Positions 45,197-56,884 of a stretch of DNA of 64,000 bases are shown piece by piece; the first letter of the stretch is position 1, and each line of letters opens with the position of its first letter. This DNA is from Perca fluviatilis (lineage: Eukaryota > Chordata > Actinopteri > Perciformes > Percidae). The notes beneath the pieces are model-generated. The model saw only the letters and a program-made list of their open reading frames with translations. It was not told the DNA's origin and ran no database searches. The stretch covers positions 5,411,781-5,475,780 of the forward strand of contig NC_053118.1 of the NCBI RefSeq assembly GCF_010015445.1. Direction: 5' to 3'. The position numbers were made by a program, and so were the translations under genes.

Positions 45197-46860
45197 TATA
45201 TTTCAGTCACATGTAAATATAAAATGACTCACAGATAGGCCGGTCGCGATAGTCAATATATGAACTTATCGCACAATATATGAAAATGAGCACAGTAGCT
45301 TTTGGTGACGCAATATATTGCAATTGATAATTTTTATAATTGAAAATAAAGAATATATTCATTTTGACATACAAATTAATGTTACCAACATTTTAGTCGA
45401 TCGCGCCGCCTCTGTCTTCTCGTCTGCTTTCTGGGGCTCAGGCAGCGTCTCCACACGCACACACACGCGCACACACACACACACACACAGAGGATAGCGA
45501 CAGGTCAAGAGAAGCCAGTTATCTACAGCCAGTTAGGAAGAATAAGTCCCAATAGACTTACAAAGCCGCAATCTTCAGTTCCGGTGTGGGAACATTTTGG
45601 CTTTAAGCCGAATGAGAGAGGAAAAAAGGAAACGGAAAATGTCAAACAAGAGGCTTCACTTCCAGGCTGGCTTGATGTCAAGCCCTGCCTTCCCACGGGC
45701 TGCAGCGAGATGCTCCTCAACTCAGTGTGCTTCCCAGCAGCCAGCTCCCCCTGCTGTCCATAAGGTGCCTCTGCCCCCCCTTTCGATTCAGACCCTCCTA
45801 CCAGCCTTTGGGCCACGCCTCCGCTTTTGACATCTGTCAAGTCCAAATCGAAAAGCCAAATGTTAAATCGAAATGGAAAAGGTGAATCTTAAAATGTCAA
45901 AGGGCAATTGCCAAGTGTAAAATTTAAAAGATAACATTTTAAATTATAAAGTGCAAAGGCTTTTTTTTCTATTTGAGATTTTAATTTAAGTATTTCCATT
46001 TAAGCTTTTCCATTTCACATTTTGAGTTAAATTTGACTTTTTACATTGCACTTTAAATTTTCAAATTATCATTTTACTTTTCAACTTAGCTTTTTCAGTT
46101 TCCTTTTTCTTTTTTAAATTCATTTATGGCATGATTTTTCCTAGTAGCGTAGTAAAATAATTTAAATTTGATCTTGCTTCCTTTTCTCTTTGGACTTTAA
46201 ATTTGAATTATGAATAAATATATCCTCCATAGAGGATGACCGCTGGCAGCAGTTGGGTTAGTTAACCTTAATTAACAGCTACTAACGTTAATCATAACAG
46301 TTTCCCTGTTTAGGCTATCATCATGTGTTTGTTATTATAATGTCACAATATAATCTAATCTAACTATAATGACATGACTGCTGGGAAGCAGTGAAAATAA
46401 CTAGTTTCAACGTTTTGTTTAGTGTGGACTTTACACACAAACTTAAGATAGAACTTACGCACAGCTGGTGCAACAGGGCTGCAGGTGTTGTATTTAGCCT
46501 ACGTAAATACAATTCTATGAAAAACAAAGTCTCATGTGCACAGAACAGTTTGATAAAACAGTGGCCAAAACATATCTTACGTTACACAGATATACTATGT
46601 GAAGATCGCTTTTACACAACAAAACCTTAACTAACCGTTGTCAATGACCACATCAGGTAAACATTGTCACATTTATGCATAATTTTTTGTAAAATAAACA
46701 CTCTTCTGTGTCTTCAAATGGATCTTTGTTGTTGTAAAGTTTGTCAGAGAAATAAAACCAGATGGCATGTAATTGTTAGACATATGCTTTTGAGAAACAA
46801 TTGCAAATAAAGCAAACTGTTGCTAAAAAGGAACTATATGCTGTTATCACTTAGGTAGCG
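45197..46860. other. intron stretch with repeat debris
   Basis: A possible hAT tip (AGGCCGGTCGCGATAG) is at about 45236. From 45840 to 46100 the sequence is made of short TTTAAATTT-like words with GTCAAA and CATTTT motifs. No gene is recognised. Confidence 0.4.
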
Positions 46861-46872
46861 TTACAGTTGACG

Positions 46873-47626
46873 CAGTGCTTAATTTGTTAAGTGGGAGGTC
46901 CCGTAGTGCAGAGGGGGGGTGGATCCGGTGACTAAAAACGTAGTAACGGAACAAAAAAATAAAAATTACACTGCCTAGTAGCTTCGCTGACAAAAAAAAC
47001 CTAAACAATGCTGTGTGGACATCAGGGCAATGTTTAGTTTTTTATTTCAGAACATGCACTGCATCGGTGCGAAATGTAAAAAAAATGAAATAAAAAATAC
47101 ACTGCAACAATCGTTTTCACAAGCACCAATTATCCATCGGACTATTAAATTAACCAAAAAAAACACGTGGTCTCCACATTCTTGATCGTTAGAAACGGTT
47201 TTTGCTTGTTTGGGATCCGACTGGCCAGCATATTTGAACAAGTTAAGCAAACTTTGTTGTTTTTTTGACATTTTTCCCTTGACTGAAATGAGGCTATAAC
47301 AGCAATCTCAACCAGTACAAGCGCTTGTGTCTCTAGAAGTGCAGCGCCGCGCTGTTGAAGTGCCTCCCCTCCCTCCGTCCCTCTCCCCCTCTGTCTTACC
47401 CAGAAAATTCACCTCAAAACGCAACGAAAATGCAAACAAGAGTTTTGTGGAACTTCAATGGGGAATAACAAAACAGATAACAACATTGAACACTACACAA
47501 AGTTTATTTTTTCATTCAGGCGATTAATTTAGACAGGAGGTGACGGAGCCAATAAAAAAGGTTCTGAATCCAACGTCGGAGGTGCCAGAACATGTTCCGG
47601 CGTGTTTTGGCTCAAATTAAGCCCTG
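46873..47626 (-). mobile_element. hAT element keeping a transposase first exon
   Basis: The ends CAGTGCTTAATTTG and CAAATTAAGCCCTG are inverted with one mismatch and flanked by perfect AGTTGACG duplications (46865-46872 and 47627-47634). On the minus strand, 47271 downward reads MSKKQQSLLNLFKYAGQSDP and KQAKTVSNDQE. It resembles the short basic start of hAT transposases that precedes a zinc finger. The rest of the transposase is absent, so the element is a deletion derivative. Confidence 0.88.
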
Positions 47627-47854
47627 AGTTGACGTTCAAACTCCCCCGCTGCTGAAAAATATTCTCGCAGAAAAACTGTTTTGTATCCGGTTTTCCTTTT
47701 AGAATGACTTATAGATTACTGCTGCTTGCTGGTATGGAGAATTATTTCCTTGCTCTCATGCGCACAATGTACGTGGTACTTGGCCATCCGCTGTAGTTTC
47801 TGTCGGCCTTCGTCGCCACTAGTTCTTGGCCGTCGGCTTGGTGTGTTGGGGCCT

Positions 47855-49699
47855 TAACACATCACAAGCATGCTGAATTCAATTTGAAGGGGTAAAGTGC
47901 ACCTCATTTTTTTCTGATTTTCTTTTTTTGCTGTTTCACATTTAACCAAACATTATGAATGAATGAGTGAGCTTTGTGCGTAACAGGATGCATGCACCAT
48001 TTGACTTGTTTGCTTCTTCCGCAGGGGTTTATTCTTTATTTTTAAAGTGCATGTAAGTCATGTTGTAAAGTATTGATTTTGGGCGTGTTTCTTGTAAAAC
48101 AAAATAATCAGAACTAATATGTTTATGTACATTGAAAGAGTAACCACTCCTGTCTATACTGGCCATGAAAAGATCCTTTCACAACTACACTGCAAAAGAT
48201 GGAGGACAAAATCCACACTCTTTGCACTCTTTGCAAAAATGCAATCCAAAATTTAGCCTAAGCAGTGCCAGAAATGGGTCGGAACTCACCAGTACAGAGT
48301 ACCATCACCTCCTGCGGTGAGTAGGTACACACCCCTAAACAACTGCATCTCTCACATAGCAGCTTAACGCTGAGAAAAAAGAGCTGGAAAAAGTCCTTGT
48401 TAACATCGATAATTGTATTAGATAACATATTGTACATCTTTTGCTAAGTGCGCCCTGCTTCTCGTCATCGGGGCGCGCTGACGCTTGAGTGCACATTCCA
48501 AACCAATTTCAATTAATCTTTCACACCCATTGACATATATAAAATGGACCAACAGATCCTGTTGTTCTGGGCGGAGACCAGGAGACTATTAGAAGCACTT
48601 TTCGGGTTACTGCGCAGCCTCCAACTGAGCTCGAAGACGTAGATGTGACGTGAGCAACCTGTCTGAAAGTTGTAAGCCTTCTGTAGCTGTGCCAAGAGAA
48701 ATCTCAATCATTCCCAATCTTGCAGACTGAGAGCGTAGGTATATGTAAGGAGATCAAATAGGCACAGGCTAATTATTGCTAACTAAAATGCTAGTTAACA
48801 TTAGTAATTAAACTTAAACAGCTAATGTGAGTCGAAACTGTCTGTTAGCTTCTCCTGTACTGTACGGTAATTTTTCTACTGTGCAACAGTAAGTCGCATG
48901 GTTATGACATAATCGTTAGCCTATTTTTACAACAATGTCTGCTATGGAACCAAAACGTGAGGTACAAGGTAATTGAGCCTTTTATACATTGTTGTGTTTC
49001 TTTAGAAAGAAACAATGGACAAATAGATTCTTTAAACGCTTCAGATGTAAAACTTCGTGTCAATCACTGCTCATGCACACACATTCATTCTCCCTTGTGG
49101 AGGTAGGAGGCTTAGGAGGCCGTTTTGGGCTTTAGCAGAAAGGGGGGAGGGACTGAGAAGTTGTTGATGTTCAAATTATTTGGCTAAGTCCTAGCTCTTC
49201 CCAATCCTACCTACAACATCTTTAATCTGTTGCGTGTTTTTCATACAAAAAAGAGCACACAACCTTAATCACAGATGAATATTTCATCACTGTAGCCACA
49301 GTGGCAGGTCAGCAAAAGGATCATGTCAAGCCCTAAATGTGTGCAATGAAATGCATAAGTGATATATTACCAAACGTGTATAAATATATCCAAAACACAT
49401 GATCATGTCATGCAACTGCTGGATCAGAGTACCAGCACCTTTTTTGATCAAATTCAGGCACTGAACCTAGGCTAAAATTAGGCTTCAGCCATCAGAGTAA
49501 AACAGAATATTCCCACTTGATTTGTCAAGGTCACATGTTCAAAAAAATCAAGCAAACTGCAGAATTCAGTACACGTAGGAGACAGGGACAAGCTCACATC
49601 AATTAGTATACAGACATTTGCCGGTGGGTGAGCAAGAATGTTGATTTCTTCTCATGGAGCCGACATGAAAACTATTTTAGCCAGCCACTGTGCTGCTAT
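47855..49699. other. intron stretch, nothing firm
   Basis: No bounded element or gene is recognised. A string near 49205 (ACCTACAACATCTTTAAT) looks like a TTAA-type MITE tip, but the partner is not identified. Confidence 0.35.
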
Positions 49700-50953
49700 T
49701 AGGGCTGCAGCTATCGATTATTTTAGTAATCGAATATTCTACCGATTATTCCATCGATTAATCGAGTAATCGGATAAGAAATACTTAGTAAGAAATAATT
49801 AGTAAACAGCAATAGTAAATATTTATTATTGTGGTTTACTAAAAAAAAGGAAACCTGTCGCTTGTTATATACAAAAGACAGGTTTCCTTTTTTAGAAAAA
49901 GCAAAAATTTGTATTGCCAAATTCCAAGACCCTTAAAAAAACAACAACATTACAATAGTACATTTTTGGTGGCCAAAATGTTAATATTTTTCACCCCATT
50001 CCCCTTCTTGCCTCTGGCTCTTTACACTGGATATGTAAAAGAGCTGTTCACCGACCTGAGGGTAAATGTGACTGTATGAAGCTTACAGGGCCATTCAACT
50101 ACACTGTTCTGGGGGACACATTTTCAGAAGCCAGGGAGGAGCATAGATATATCTATGGTGAGGAGAAAGAATAAAGAATGCATGATGACGTCATTCACGT
50201 GCATATTAAGTAGCCATGCTGGGGGGAGGAGCCGTTTGTCTCCGGCTTAGCTAAGTTTGCAAAGATTAGAAGCAAACTAATAAACAGTTAGACTACAAAC
50301 CGACAGCTTTCGTTTTAGCTTGTTGGTAAAACATCGCTATTAGCACAGTAGCATGCTGTAGGCTAGTTATGTAAAACAGCGCTATTAGCAGAGTAGCATG
50401 CTGTAGGCTAGTTGTGTAAAACAGCGCTATTAGCAGAGTAGCATGCTATAGGCTAGCTAGTTGTGTAAAACAGCGCTATTAGCAGAGTAGCATGCTGTAG
50501 GCTAGTTGTGTAAAATAGCGCGGTGGACGAGAGCAGCAGACGTTAGCTACCTTGTGTCGGGTTCGCTCCGTGGAATGGATGAGTACACTGGATGTTTGTT
50601 ACAGAGGTGATGTAGCAGCACGTTTGCAGCTAAAAATTATCCCAAACTTTCTGTCGTTTCCTCTCGCCTATCTCTTCTCTTACACCCTCGCTATTTTCGT
50701 CTTCCTTCATTTGTAATCTGGGCCGTCAGTCTTGTTTATATACTGTCTGTGCTTGTGTTGTGTCCATTGACATATATATAAGGTTGTGTCCGCAGAAGCG
50801 CAAGCCTCGTGTGCGCTAGTAATAATCCTCCGTGCGGAAACACAGTGAGCCGTACAACCTTTGATTTAACGAAGCTTCGAGGCAAAGAATTTTGCTTCGA
50901 GGATTTTTTGTAATCGAATTATTCGAGTTATTCGAGGAATCGTTTCAGCCCTA
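49700..50953. mobile_element. 1.25-kb hAT element with perfect 8-bp duplication
   Basis: It begins TAGGGCTGCAGCTATCGATT and ends with GAATCGTTTCAGCCCTA. GCTGCTAT is found on both sides (49692-49699 and 50954-50961). Subterminal ATCGATTA and TTCGAGT motifs repeat, as in many hAT ends. The interior has tandem repeats at 50325-50517 and no transposase. Confidence 0.92.
50325..50517. repeat. tandem repeat inside the hAT element
   Basis: A unit of about 45-48 bp, GTAAAACAGCGCTATTAGCA then GAGTAGCATGCTGTAGGCTAG, is repeated about 4.3 times with small length changes. Units abut with no unique spacers. Confidence 0.88.
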
Positions 50954-51056
50954 GCTGCTATTGACAGACAGCAGAGACGTTTACGAAACACGGAGTCAGT
51001 ATGGATTAGATAATCGGATCAAATAAATTATTCTTAAAAAATACATACGATACATA

Positions 51057-51141
51057 TGATTGCCAGGACTTTTAAATGCATATTATTATTAATGCATATG
51101 CTTCATACAGTATGTATCATTTAAAAGTCCTGGCAATCATA
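51057..51141. repeat. perfect 23-bp inverted repeat
   Basis: ATGATTGCCAGGACTTTTAA continuing ATG at 51057 faces its exact complement ending near 51140, around a loop of about 36 bp. The loop itself contains ATGCATAT twice. It may be a small foldback element. Confidence 0.75.
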
Positions 51142-51539
51142 CTTTATCAAGGCTAAACCGTTTACTTACCATTTTCAGCTGATTTGACAAACTTGTAGAT
51201 TTGTGATATTACACTTTCCTTTCGCATATCTGGCTCTTGACTTTTTGAGGGTCATGTTTGCAAATTTTAAATTTATTACAGATGCTTGTCTTTTTGACAT
51301 CTTGCATTGATAGTTGAAAGTTGCAGCCAAGTTGCAACCCTCACAAATTTTCCGTTTCGGTGCTGGTAGCTTTAGATGATAGCTCAGGCCATACGCAAAG
51401 ATGAAGTGAGGCAGGCTGTGAAATGTTTTTTACTTCTGTCTTGACTATTGATTTCATTACCCCCCACACACATTCAACAACAGCGCTCTGTATGAGAATA
51501 ACTAGACCTAGTTATAGTTAATGTTAAAGCTAGCAAGTT

Positions 51540-52735
51540 TGAAAGTAGCATCTCCTCAGGGCTCCGTCTAACCCACCTACTGCCCTTGGAGCTCCCACCA
51601 CACAGGGACGAGCACTGCTGCCTGCTGCTTCAAAGGGAAGCGAAAGGAGTGTTATGGCGCTGCATCACTGGAGGGTCCCGTCTTTTGTGAACCAAGCATG
51701 GGGGTCCATCCTTTCCACCAAAGTGGTCACTGCAGGTCTGTCAGGCTGGGGCGGAGATACAAGATACAAAGGCCGGTTTGTTAGAGGCCATTGGAGCAGA
51801 GGGTCGAGTGGTCTCACATAAACTTGCTGGAGCTCTCGGCGGTGTTTCTGTTCCTGAAACGTTTCCTTCCGTCGCTTGCGGGTCATCGCGTCTTAGTGAG
51901 GACGCACAATACGACGACAGTGGTGTATATCAACCGCCAGGGAGGTTTTCGCTCCCAGCAGTTGCACATGTTGTTATGCAAACTGATCCTCTAGAGCAGC
52001 AAGTGTCAGAGCAAAGCTTCCCTCAGCGTAGACGCACTAGCACACGCCCGGCCATGCAAGCTGGTTTATGCATCTCTCCCCTGGCCTTGATTCCTCCGAC
52101 TCTGTCCAGGGTGCGTTACATGCTGATTCTGATCTCCACACTGGCCCGCTTTGCAATGGCTCTGGAGATTTATCAGCTAATGCATGCCCAGCCTTGGCAA
52201 CTCCTGCTGCGCAGGGACCTGCTGTTCCAGGAAGGGGTGGTACTGTTTCAGCCACAGCCTGGAGCTGTGGGCTTGGCCCGTGAGTGCCTCGACCTGACTG
52301 CTGAGGGACTCCCACAGAGGGTGGTCGCCACTATCCACAATGCTAGGGCCTCCTCCACTAGGGTTCCGCCATCCATTCCACCATACCCCCACTCCGACAT
52401 TGATGTCTAATTGTCGGAGTGGCGGCACTTCCATTGTTTTCAAACGTCCCACCACTCCGACAATTTTTGTTTCCATTAGGATTAGGTCAGCATGTCTGAA
52501 TGGAAGCATGTCGGAGTGGCGGCATGTCGAATTGGCAGCCTGTAACCCCTCCACTAAGTCTCTGTATAGCTGTACGTGAAAGGTGTTTGAGGAATGGTGT
52601 AACAAAAAAGGACACGTTCAGTGGGGATGATTTAATCGTTCTTACAGGACCTGAGCGATAAACCAAAAGCCTTTTTCGTGGTTAAGGTGTATTTGGCAGC
52701 CATCGCTGTCTGGCAATTCAGGAGCTACCACATCC
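51540..52735 (+). pseudogene. DIRS-type retrotransposon fragment (RNase H to recombinase)
   Basis: Plus-strand frames give LSGWGG, INLLELSAVFLFLKRFLPSL, VLVRTHNTTTVVYINRQGGF and RSQQLHMLLC, the RNase H domain of DIRS-type elements. After a frame change come LARFAMALEIYQLMHAQPWQ, LLLRRDLLFQEG and GLPQRVVATIHNARASST. After the small insertion, SLYS, KVFEEWCNKKGH and VKVYLAAIAVWQF are the start of the tyrosine-recombinase domain. The order RH then recombinase is diagnostic of DIRS rather than gypsy elements. Stops and frame shifts make it inactive. The RT is missing on the left. Confidence 0.82.
52361..52548. mobile_element. 188-bp insertion in the DIRS fragment
   Basis: It is flanked by perfect CTCCACTA duplications (52353-52360 and 52549-52556). 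The tips start GGGTTCC and GGGTTAC (inverted). CGGAGTGGCGGCA recurs within and CCACTCCGACA is its complement. Removing it restores continuity of the DIRS reading (RASST then KSLYS). The 8-bp duplication fits a hAT-type MITE. Confidence 0.8.
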
Positions 52736-52739
52736 CATA

Positions 52740-54144
52740 GTGAGACATCGAAACAAATATTACGATTACGGTTATATTCATAACCCCAGATTGCGTAATA
52801 TGAGTGATATGTCTCACCAGACAACCCTTCTTGCTTGGGTGGGTGAGAAGAGGTTGCTTATCTTGAATGACGCTGTGCCATCCGCACACACTATTTACGG
52901 TAGGTGGCACTACCTGGTGCAGATGGACTCACTACCAATCAGGATTGGCATAATGAGATAAGTGCTTCTGAGTCATCTCACTCATATTACTCAAAGTACT
53001 GGGGTTATGTATATAACCTTATGTTTTGTGTGAAATAACTGTAACTGGATTGTCATGACATTTGGTTCACACATTCATGTTACCCTCAGGATGAGTTGCA
53101 AGCTTTCTTCATCACTTGGATGTCTGCATCATTTCTAAATAAAATGTAATGTGGTGTTTCCATTGCTTTCACCTCCATTACTTTCTGAAAAACAGGAAGT
53201 CCACAGTTTTACTATAGTAAAGGTAGTGTTTTTCACTTTTTCTTTATAGCTGTAACCTCAAACATCTTACCTGGACATGTAGGTATCTTTGCTCTTTTAC
53301 TTGTTTTTCTCTGAAACGGTACAGTGTATAATTGTTTCATTCTTATTTGGTGTTTGTGTACAAAAAAAGGCTTTCTGAGCTTTCTCCATATAAATACTGT
53401 ATATGTTCACTAACTAGTCTAAAACAAGACACCTGAACTGTGTTCAAGCAATGAAAAACAAACTAGAGTTTGGTCCACATGAACTGCTGCTGTGCAGACT
53501 GTAGTTATAGTTTTGCACATGTGGCTTTGGTTGTGCCCACTGTTGTTTAGCAATCGAAAAAAACTGTAATACATTAGCTTATGACTAAATACCTGCAAAA
53601 CTAATGACATTCCCATCAGCCTCAGCTGTACTTTGTGTCACACTAGGAAAGGATTGCTTATGGCCAATATGGACAGGATAACTCATATATATATGTATAT
53701 ATATATATAAAACACAGGACTAGTATTACCTGGGGACTTAGTTATTTATAATAATTGCAGAGGTCATCTATGATCTTAATCCCCTGCGAATGTCTGTAGT
53801 TTGTCAAGTAAAAATTCCAACGCAAATTACCTACCATATTCGCCAAACAGAGAGATTGTGTTATATTAGTTCCGTGCAAAACTGCATCTCTGTGATTTAG
53901 GGTGGTATTGGCAAGTTTTGACAGAGCCTTGACATCATATACAGGGAGTAATGTCAGTGAAATACAGACTTTTCTTATCGCGGTGGAGATTTCTAAATCA
54001 AATGAGGACCCCTGGTAATAATAGTCCCGTGCGAATAAGGCTTTAGTCATCAACTTTGTGCAATAGTTGTGATTGTGCATGTAGAAAAAGACATCCAGCT
54101 CAGCTCTGTTCACCTCAGACCCTCAATTGTTGTGTCCTCTCCAG
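52740..54144 (+). other. intron upstream of terminal exon B
   Basis: It starts with a hairpin-rich stretch (GTGAGACATCGAAACAAAT, CATAACCCCAGATTGCG, ATGAGTGATATGTCTCAC), a form often seen next to DIRS-like repeats. The rest is AT-rich without features and ends with CTCCAG at the acceptor. Confidence 0.5.
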
Positions 54145-54348
54145 GGAATCGAGCGTCTGAAGGGAGAGACAGGAAAGTGGGGGAAGTTGCCATGTTGGGA
54201 AGCCATGCAGATGGCGTTCGGTGGCCCATTCTCTTTATCCTGGTGCAGCCCCTTTGCAGGGCTAAGCTGCAAGAGCCTTTCAGAGCATGTGCCCGTCCCA
54301 CAGGGGGAGATCATCGAAGAGGACGTCATAGAGATACCACTCAACTAG
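54145..54348 (+). CDS. zdhhc3: zDHHC3 terminal exon B (alternative tail)
   Basis: In phase with TDET of the 12625 exon, it reads GIERLKGETGKWGKLPCWEA, MQMAFGGPFSLSWCSPFAGL, SCKSLSEHVPVP and ends DVIEIPLN and TAG at 54346-54348. It is a paralogue of exon A: GIE-x-LK at the start and the aromatic-rich FGGPFSLSWCSPF block align with [13 protein letters not shown]. The last 25 residues are unrelated and acidic. The acceptor is CCAG at 54141-54144. A tandem pair of AATAAA motifs lies at 54631-54640. Human ZDHHC3 also has two alternative tails of this kind. Confidence 0.9.
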   Translation, partial: GIERLKGETGKWGKLPCWEAMQMAFGGPFSLSWCSPFAGLSCKSLSEHVPVPQGEIIEEDVIEIPLN

Positions 54349-55540
54349 CACTGCCTGCATTCAGGAAACCCTTTATTCTCAGTCTGGCAGTGCTTCTCTA
54401 CATGCAACATTTTGAATTGGTGGACTTTATCAGGGCTTTCTAAATAGTGAGACTCCACCTGGAATTTTAATTTGTATTTTTTATCTCAAAGACTTATATA
54501 TCTTATATATGTGAAAATATCACGCCTACTTTCTTTTCCAGTGTTAATGTAGCTATTTTGCAGGGTGTATACTTACAGTATACTTACATTTTGTGAATAT
54601 CTTTACCTAACTAGCAACTTGGTTTTTTTAAATAAATAAAGTACAATAAGTAAATAATATATATAAATGTTCTGCCATTGCACACACAAAAAGGAAGCTA
54701 ATGCCTGGTGGAAATTACTTTCTACTACTTAACTCATGCTGCAAACCTGCAGTATTTTGCTCAAAGCATTGTGTAATAACTGTGCACAACAAGATCTCTG
54801 AGTCTTTCCAGCTCCTTCACTTCTCCAAAGTGTTTCTGACTTGAGGTGAGAAGACTAGATTATAAAACATTTTATTAAGCTGTCTCAGGAGAACACCACT
54901 GAAGCATGAGCAGTTTACTTTCAACCATTTAGCTGTCTTTGATGCCTTTTTTAGGATTTTAATTCACTTTGTGCCTTAACTGTCTTGACAAGCAAATGTT
55001 AGTGTGGGGAGAAACACGTATGATATATTGTTCATATACTCATCTGTCCAATTCTGGTGTCTGTGTCTGGATTTGCCATTTTCATCTCTATCCCACATAT
55101 ATGTAATACTTGGTTATTGACTTAATGAGGAAGAGATTATTGTTTAATTGAGTGAACTTCTGGATAAGGGCTTTAACTGTTAAATGAGTGCCTAATATCA
55201 TGGGACCCCTCATGTTTACATTTTTTTAACAAACTATCATTGTTTAGTTTTCATTTTTAAATCCTGAAATAAATGGAAATATTTCATATATCTGTACACT
55301 ACAAACAGTATTGTTTGTAATATTTTTTCTGTTAATCGAAACGGCATGGAATGATTGACTATTTTTCACAAACTCATCTGCACAGTTTTACATGACATGC
55401 AAACATATTTCATCCTTACGACCACCAGAGGCAGTGCTTAACACTGAATATATTTCGTATCGCGCTTACGCAGGTTGAGTACTTATATCAACAAAGTCTG
55501 TGACCTTGGGGTGAAACTGTAGACTATTAATCAATAATTA
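54349..55540 (+). other. 3' UTR of isoform B and intergenic sequence
   Basis: Non-coding, AT-rich sequence. The likely transcript end is shortly after 54640 (AATAAATAAA). Nothing else is recognised. Confidence 0.55.
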
Positions 55541-55658
55541 CTAAGCTCGCCGCTTGTAGCCTTGCGATTACGGTCGGAGTTGCGGATTTTTCGCCCTACA
55601 AAAGCTGTCCCTCTTCAGCGAGGGGACGGTGTATTCGCCGTTCGGCTTCAAACGAGCC
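55541..55658 (+). promoter_or_regulatory. possible GC-rich promoter or first exon, split
   Basis: A short stretch with several CpGs (CTCGCCGCTTGTAGCCTTGC, GATTACGGTCGGAGTTGCGG) stands out from the AT-rich surroundings. With the transposon 55659-56753 removed it continues as GACTGGTGGACACTCCGAAC, then CTGCACTTG and a GTAAGA donor at 56796. It could be the start of the gene at 57726 onward. No TATA box or initiator is obvious. Confidence 0.3.
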
Positions 55659-56753
55659 CTGGGGCCTCATTTATAAAACCTGTTAAGCAAGAAAAAGTTG
55701 CGTGAAGCAGGGTTCAATTTGTCGTCGCAACATTCCTTGCAATAGTCAGGATTTATAAAGAATTTCCATGCGTAAAAATGTTCCCAGTTTTCCGCAAACT
55801 TTTGACCACACGTGTGATCGTGCGTAATGCTCCCAAGGTTTTGTAGACTGCGTTTTAGTGAACTCCGATGGTATGCCCATTTTCCGAACCTAACCCAGTT
55901 TTTGTTTTCCTGAACCCAACAATCCCGTTCTTGCTAAACCGACCCAGAGCCGGTCGCTGCGCCCGGCGAGGAGCTGCCAGCAACGGGGGAGAGGAAGGGG
56001 CTCCTCCCACTCCGTGCCGCGGAGGAAATGCGCTTTTCCTCCGCTCCTCTCCCCTGCCTCTCCCCGGGAAATGCGTTGTTTGTTTGATGTGTGTGTGTGT
56101 GTATGTGTGTCTGTGCGTCTTTATGTGGTCGTGTCTGATTGTAGGTGTCTGTGTGTGGGAATGTTGTCTTTCTGCACCTGCTATTCCCACACAGTTACCA
56201 TACAAGTTACCAAATTGTCACATTTCAAGCACTTTCACCTGTTTTGCACCAATAATGATCCGAAATCTTGTTTCTATTTTTTACCTTTTTAATAACTGAA
56301 TTTCCTTTCTCACAAAAAACGAAAAATGATCATATGATCATAAATGTGATCTCACAGGGGTAAATGGCAAATATGACCCATAAATGATGTATATCATTGG
56401 TAATTGAGCTCCAAACAGGATTTTGTTTCGACGTTCTACCTCTATTAGGAGCACATCGATCTCACAATCACTGAATCGTGTTTTTTCCCCATTTTTCCGT
56501 TTCGTGATTGGTGATCAAGGGCTCCTTTCGCGGCTGGAATATTCACTGATTGATTAACATGGACCTTATTAGGACAAATATGGGACGATCCTGGGGGGAG
56601 CATGAGGCTCGTGCACGACCGCATAAGGTAACGCACGTCCGCAAGGTGTTAAATGAATCAGAATATTGTTTTTGCATACGAAAATTCTGACACTTTTGCG
56701 CACGAAATCTTTCAGAATAGAATCTACGCACAGTTTCATAAATGAGGCCCCAG
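55659..56753. mobile_element. 1.1-kb DNA transposon with GGGGCCTCATTTAT ends
   Basis: The left end CTGGGGCCTCATTTATAAAA and the complement of the right end CTGGGGCCTCATTTATGAAA form inverted repeats of at least 17 bp. GCAAGAAAAAGTTGCG and GCGCACGAAATC lie just inside. The GC-rich interior (55935-56065) and a TG run at 56089-56112 are non-coding. No clean target duplication is seen. Confidence 0.8.
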
Positions 56754-56884
56754 GACTGGTGGACACTCCGAACCCACTCGCAACTTCTGCACTTGGTAAG
56801 ATTGATTTTGTTTATCTTGGCATTGTGTCAGTGAAGGTAGTGTGCTCGCTTCCATCTTCTGTACATGATTGTCTGTTTCGGTCA

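Larger units (their letters stand above)
43716..47854. mobile_element. probable large DNA transposon, 4.1 kb
   Basis: The left end AGGCCCTGACACACCAAG and the complement of the right end CTTGGTGTGTTGGGGCCT match at most positions. GTCGTCAGCC and CGTCGG motifs lie near the ends. It contains two other hAT elements. No transposase of its own is recognised and target duplication is unclear. It could also be two separate single ends. Confidence 0.45.

Noticed and set aside
50325..50517. CRISPR-like array
   Set aside because: Units abut without unique spacers and lie inside a hAT element of a vertebrate genome.
54127..54443. other frames across terminal exon B
   Set aside because: Only the frame in phase with the TDET exon preserves the zDHHC3 tail; the others are overlaps.
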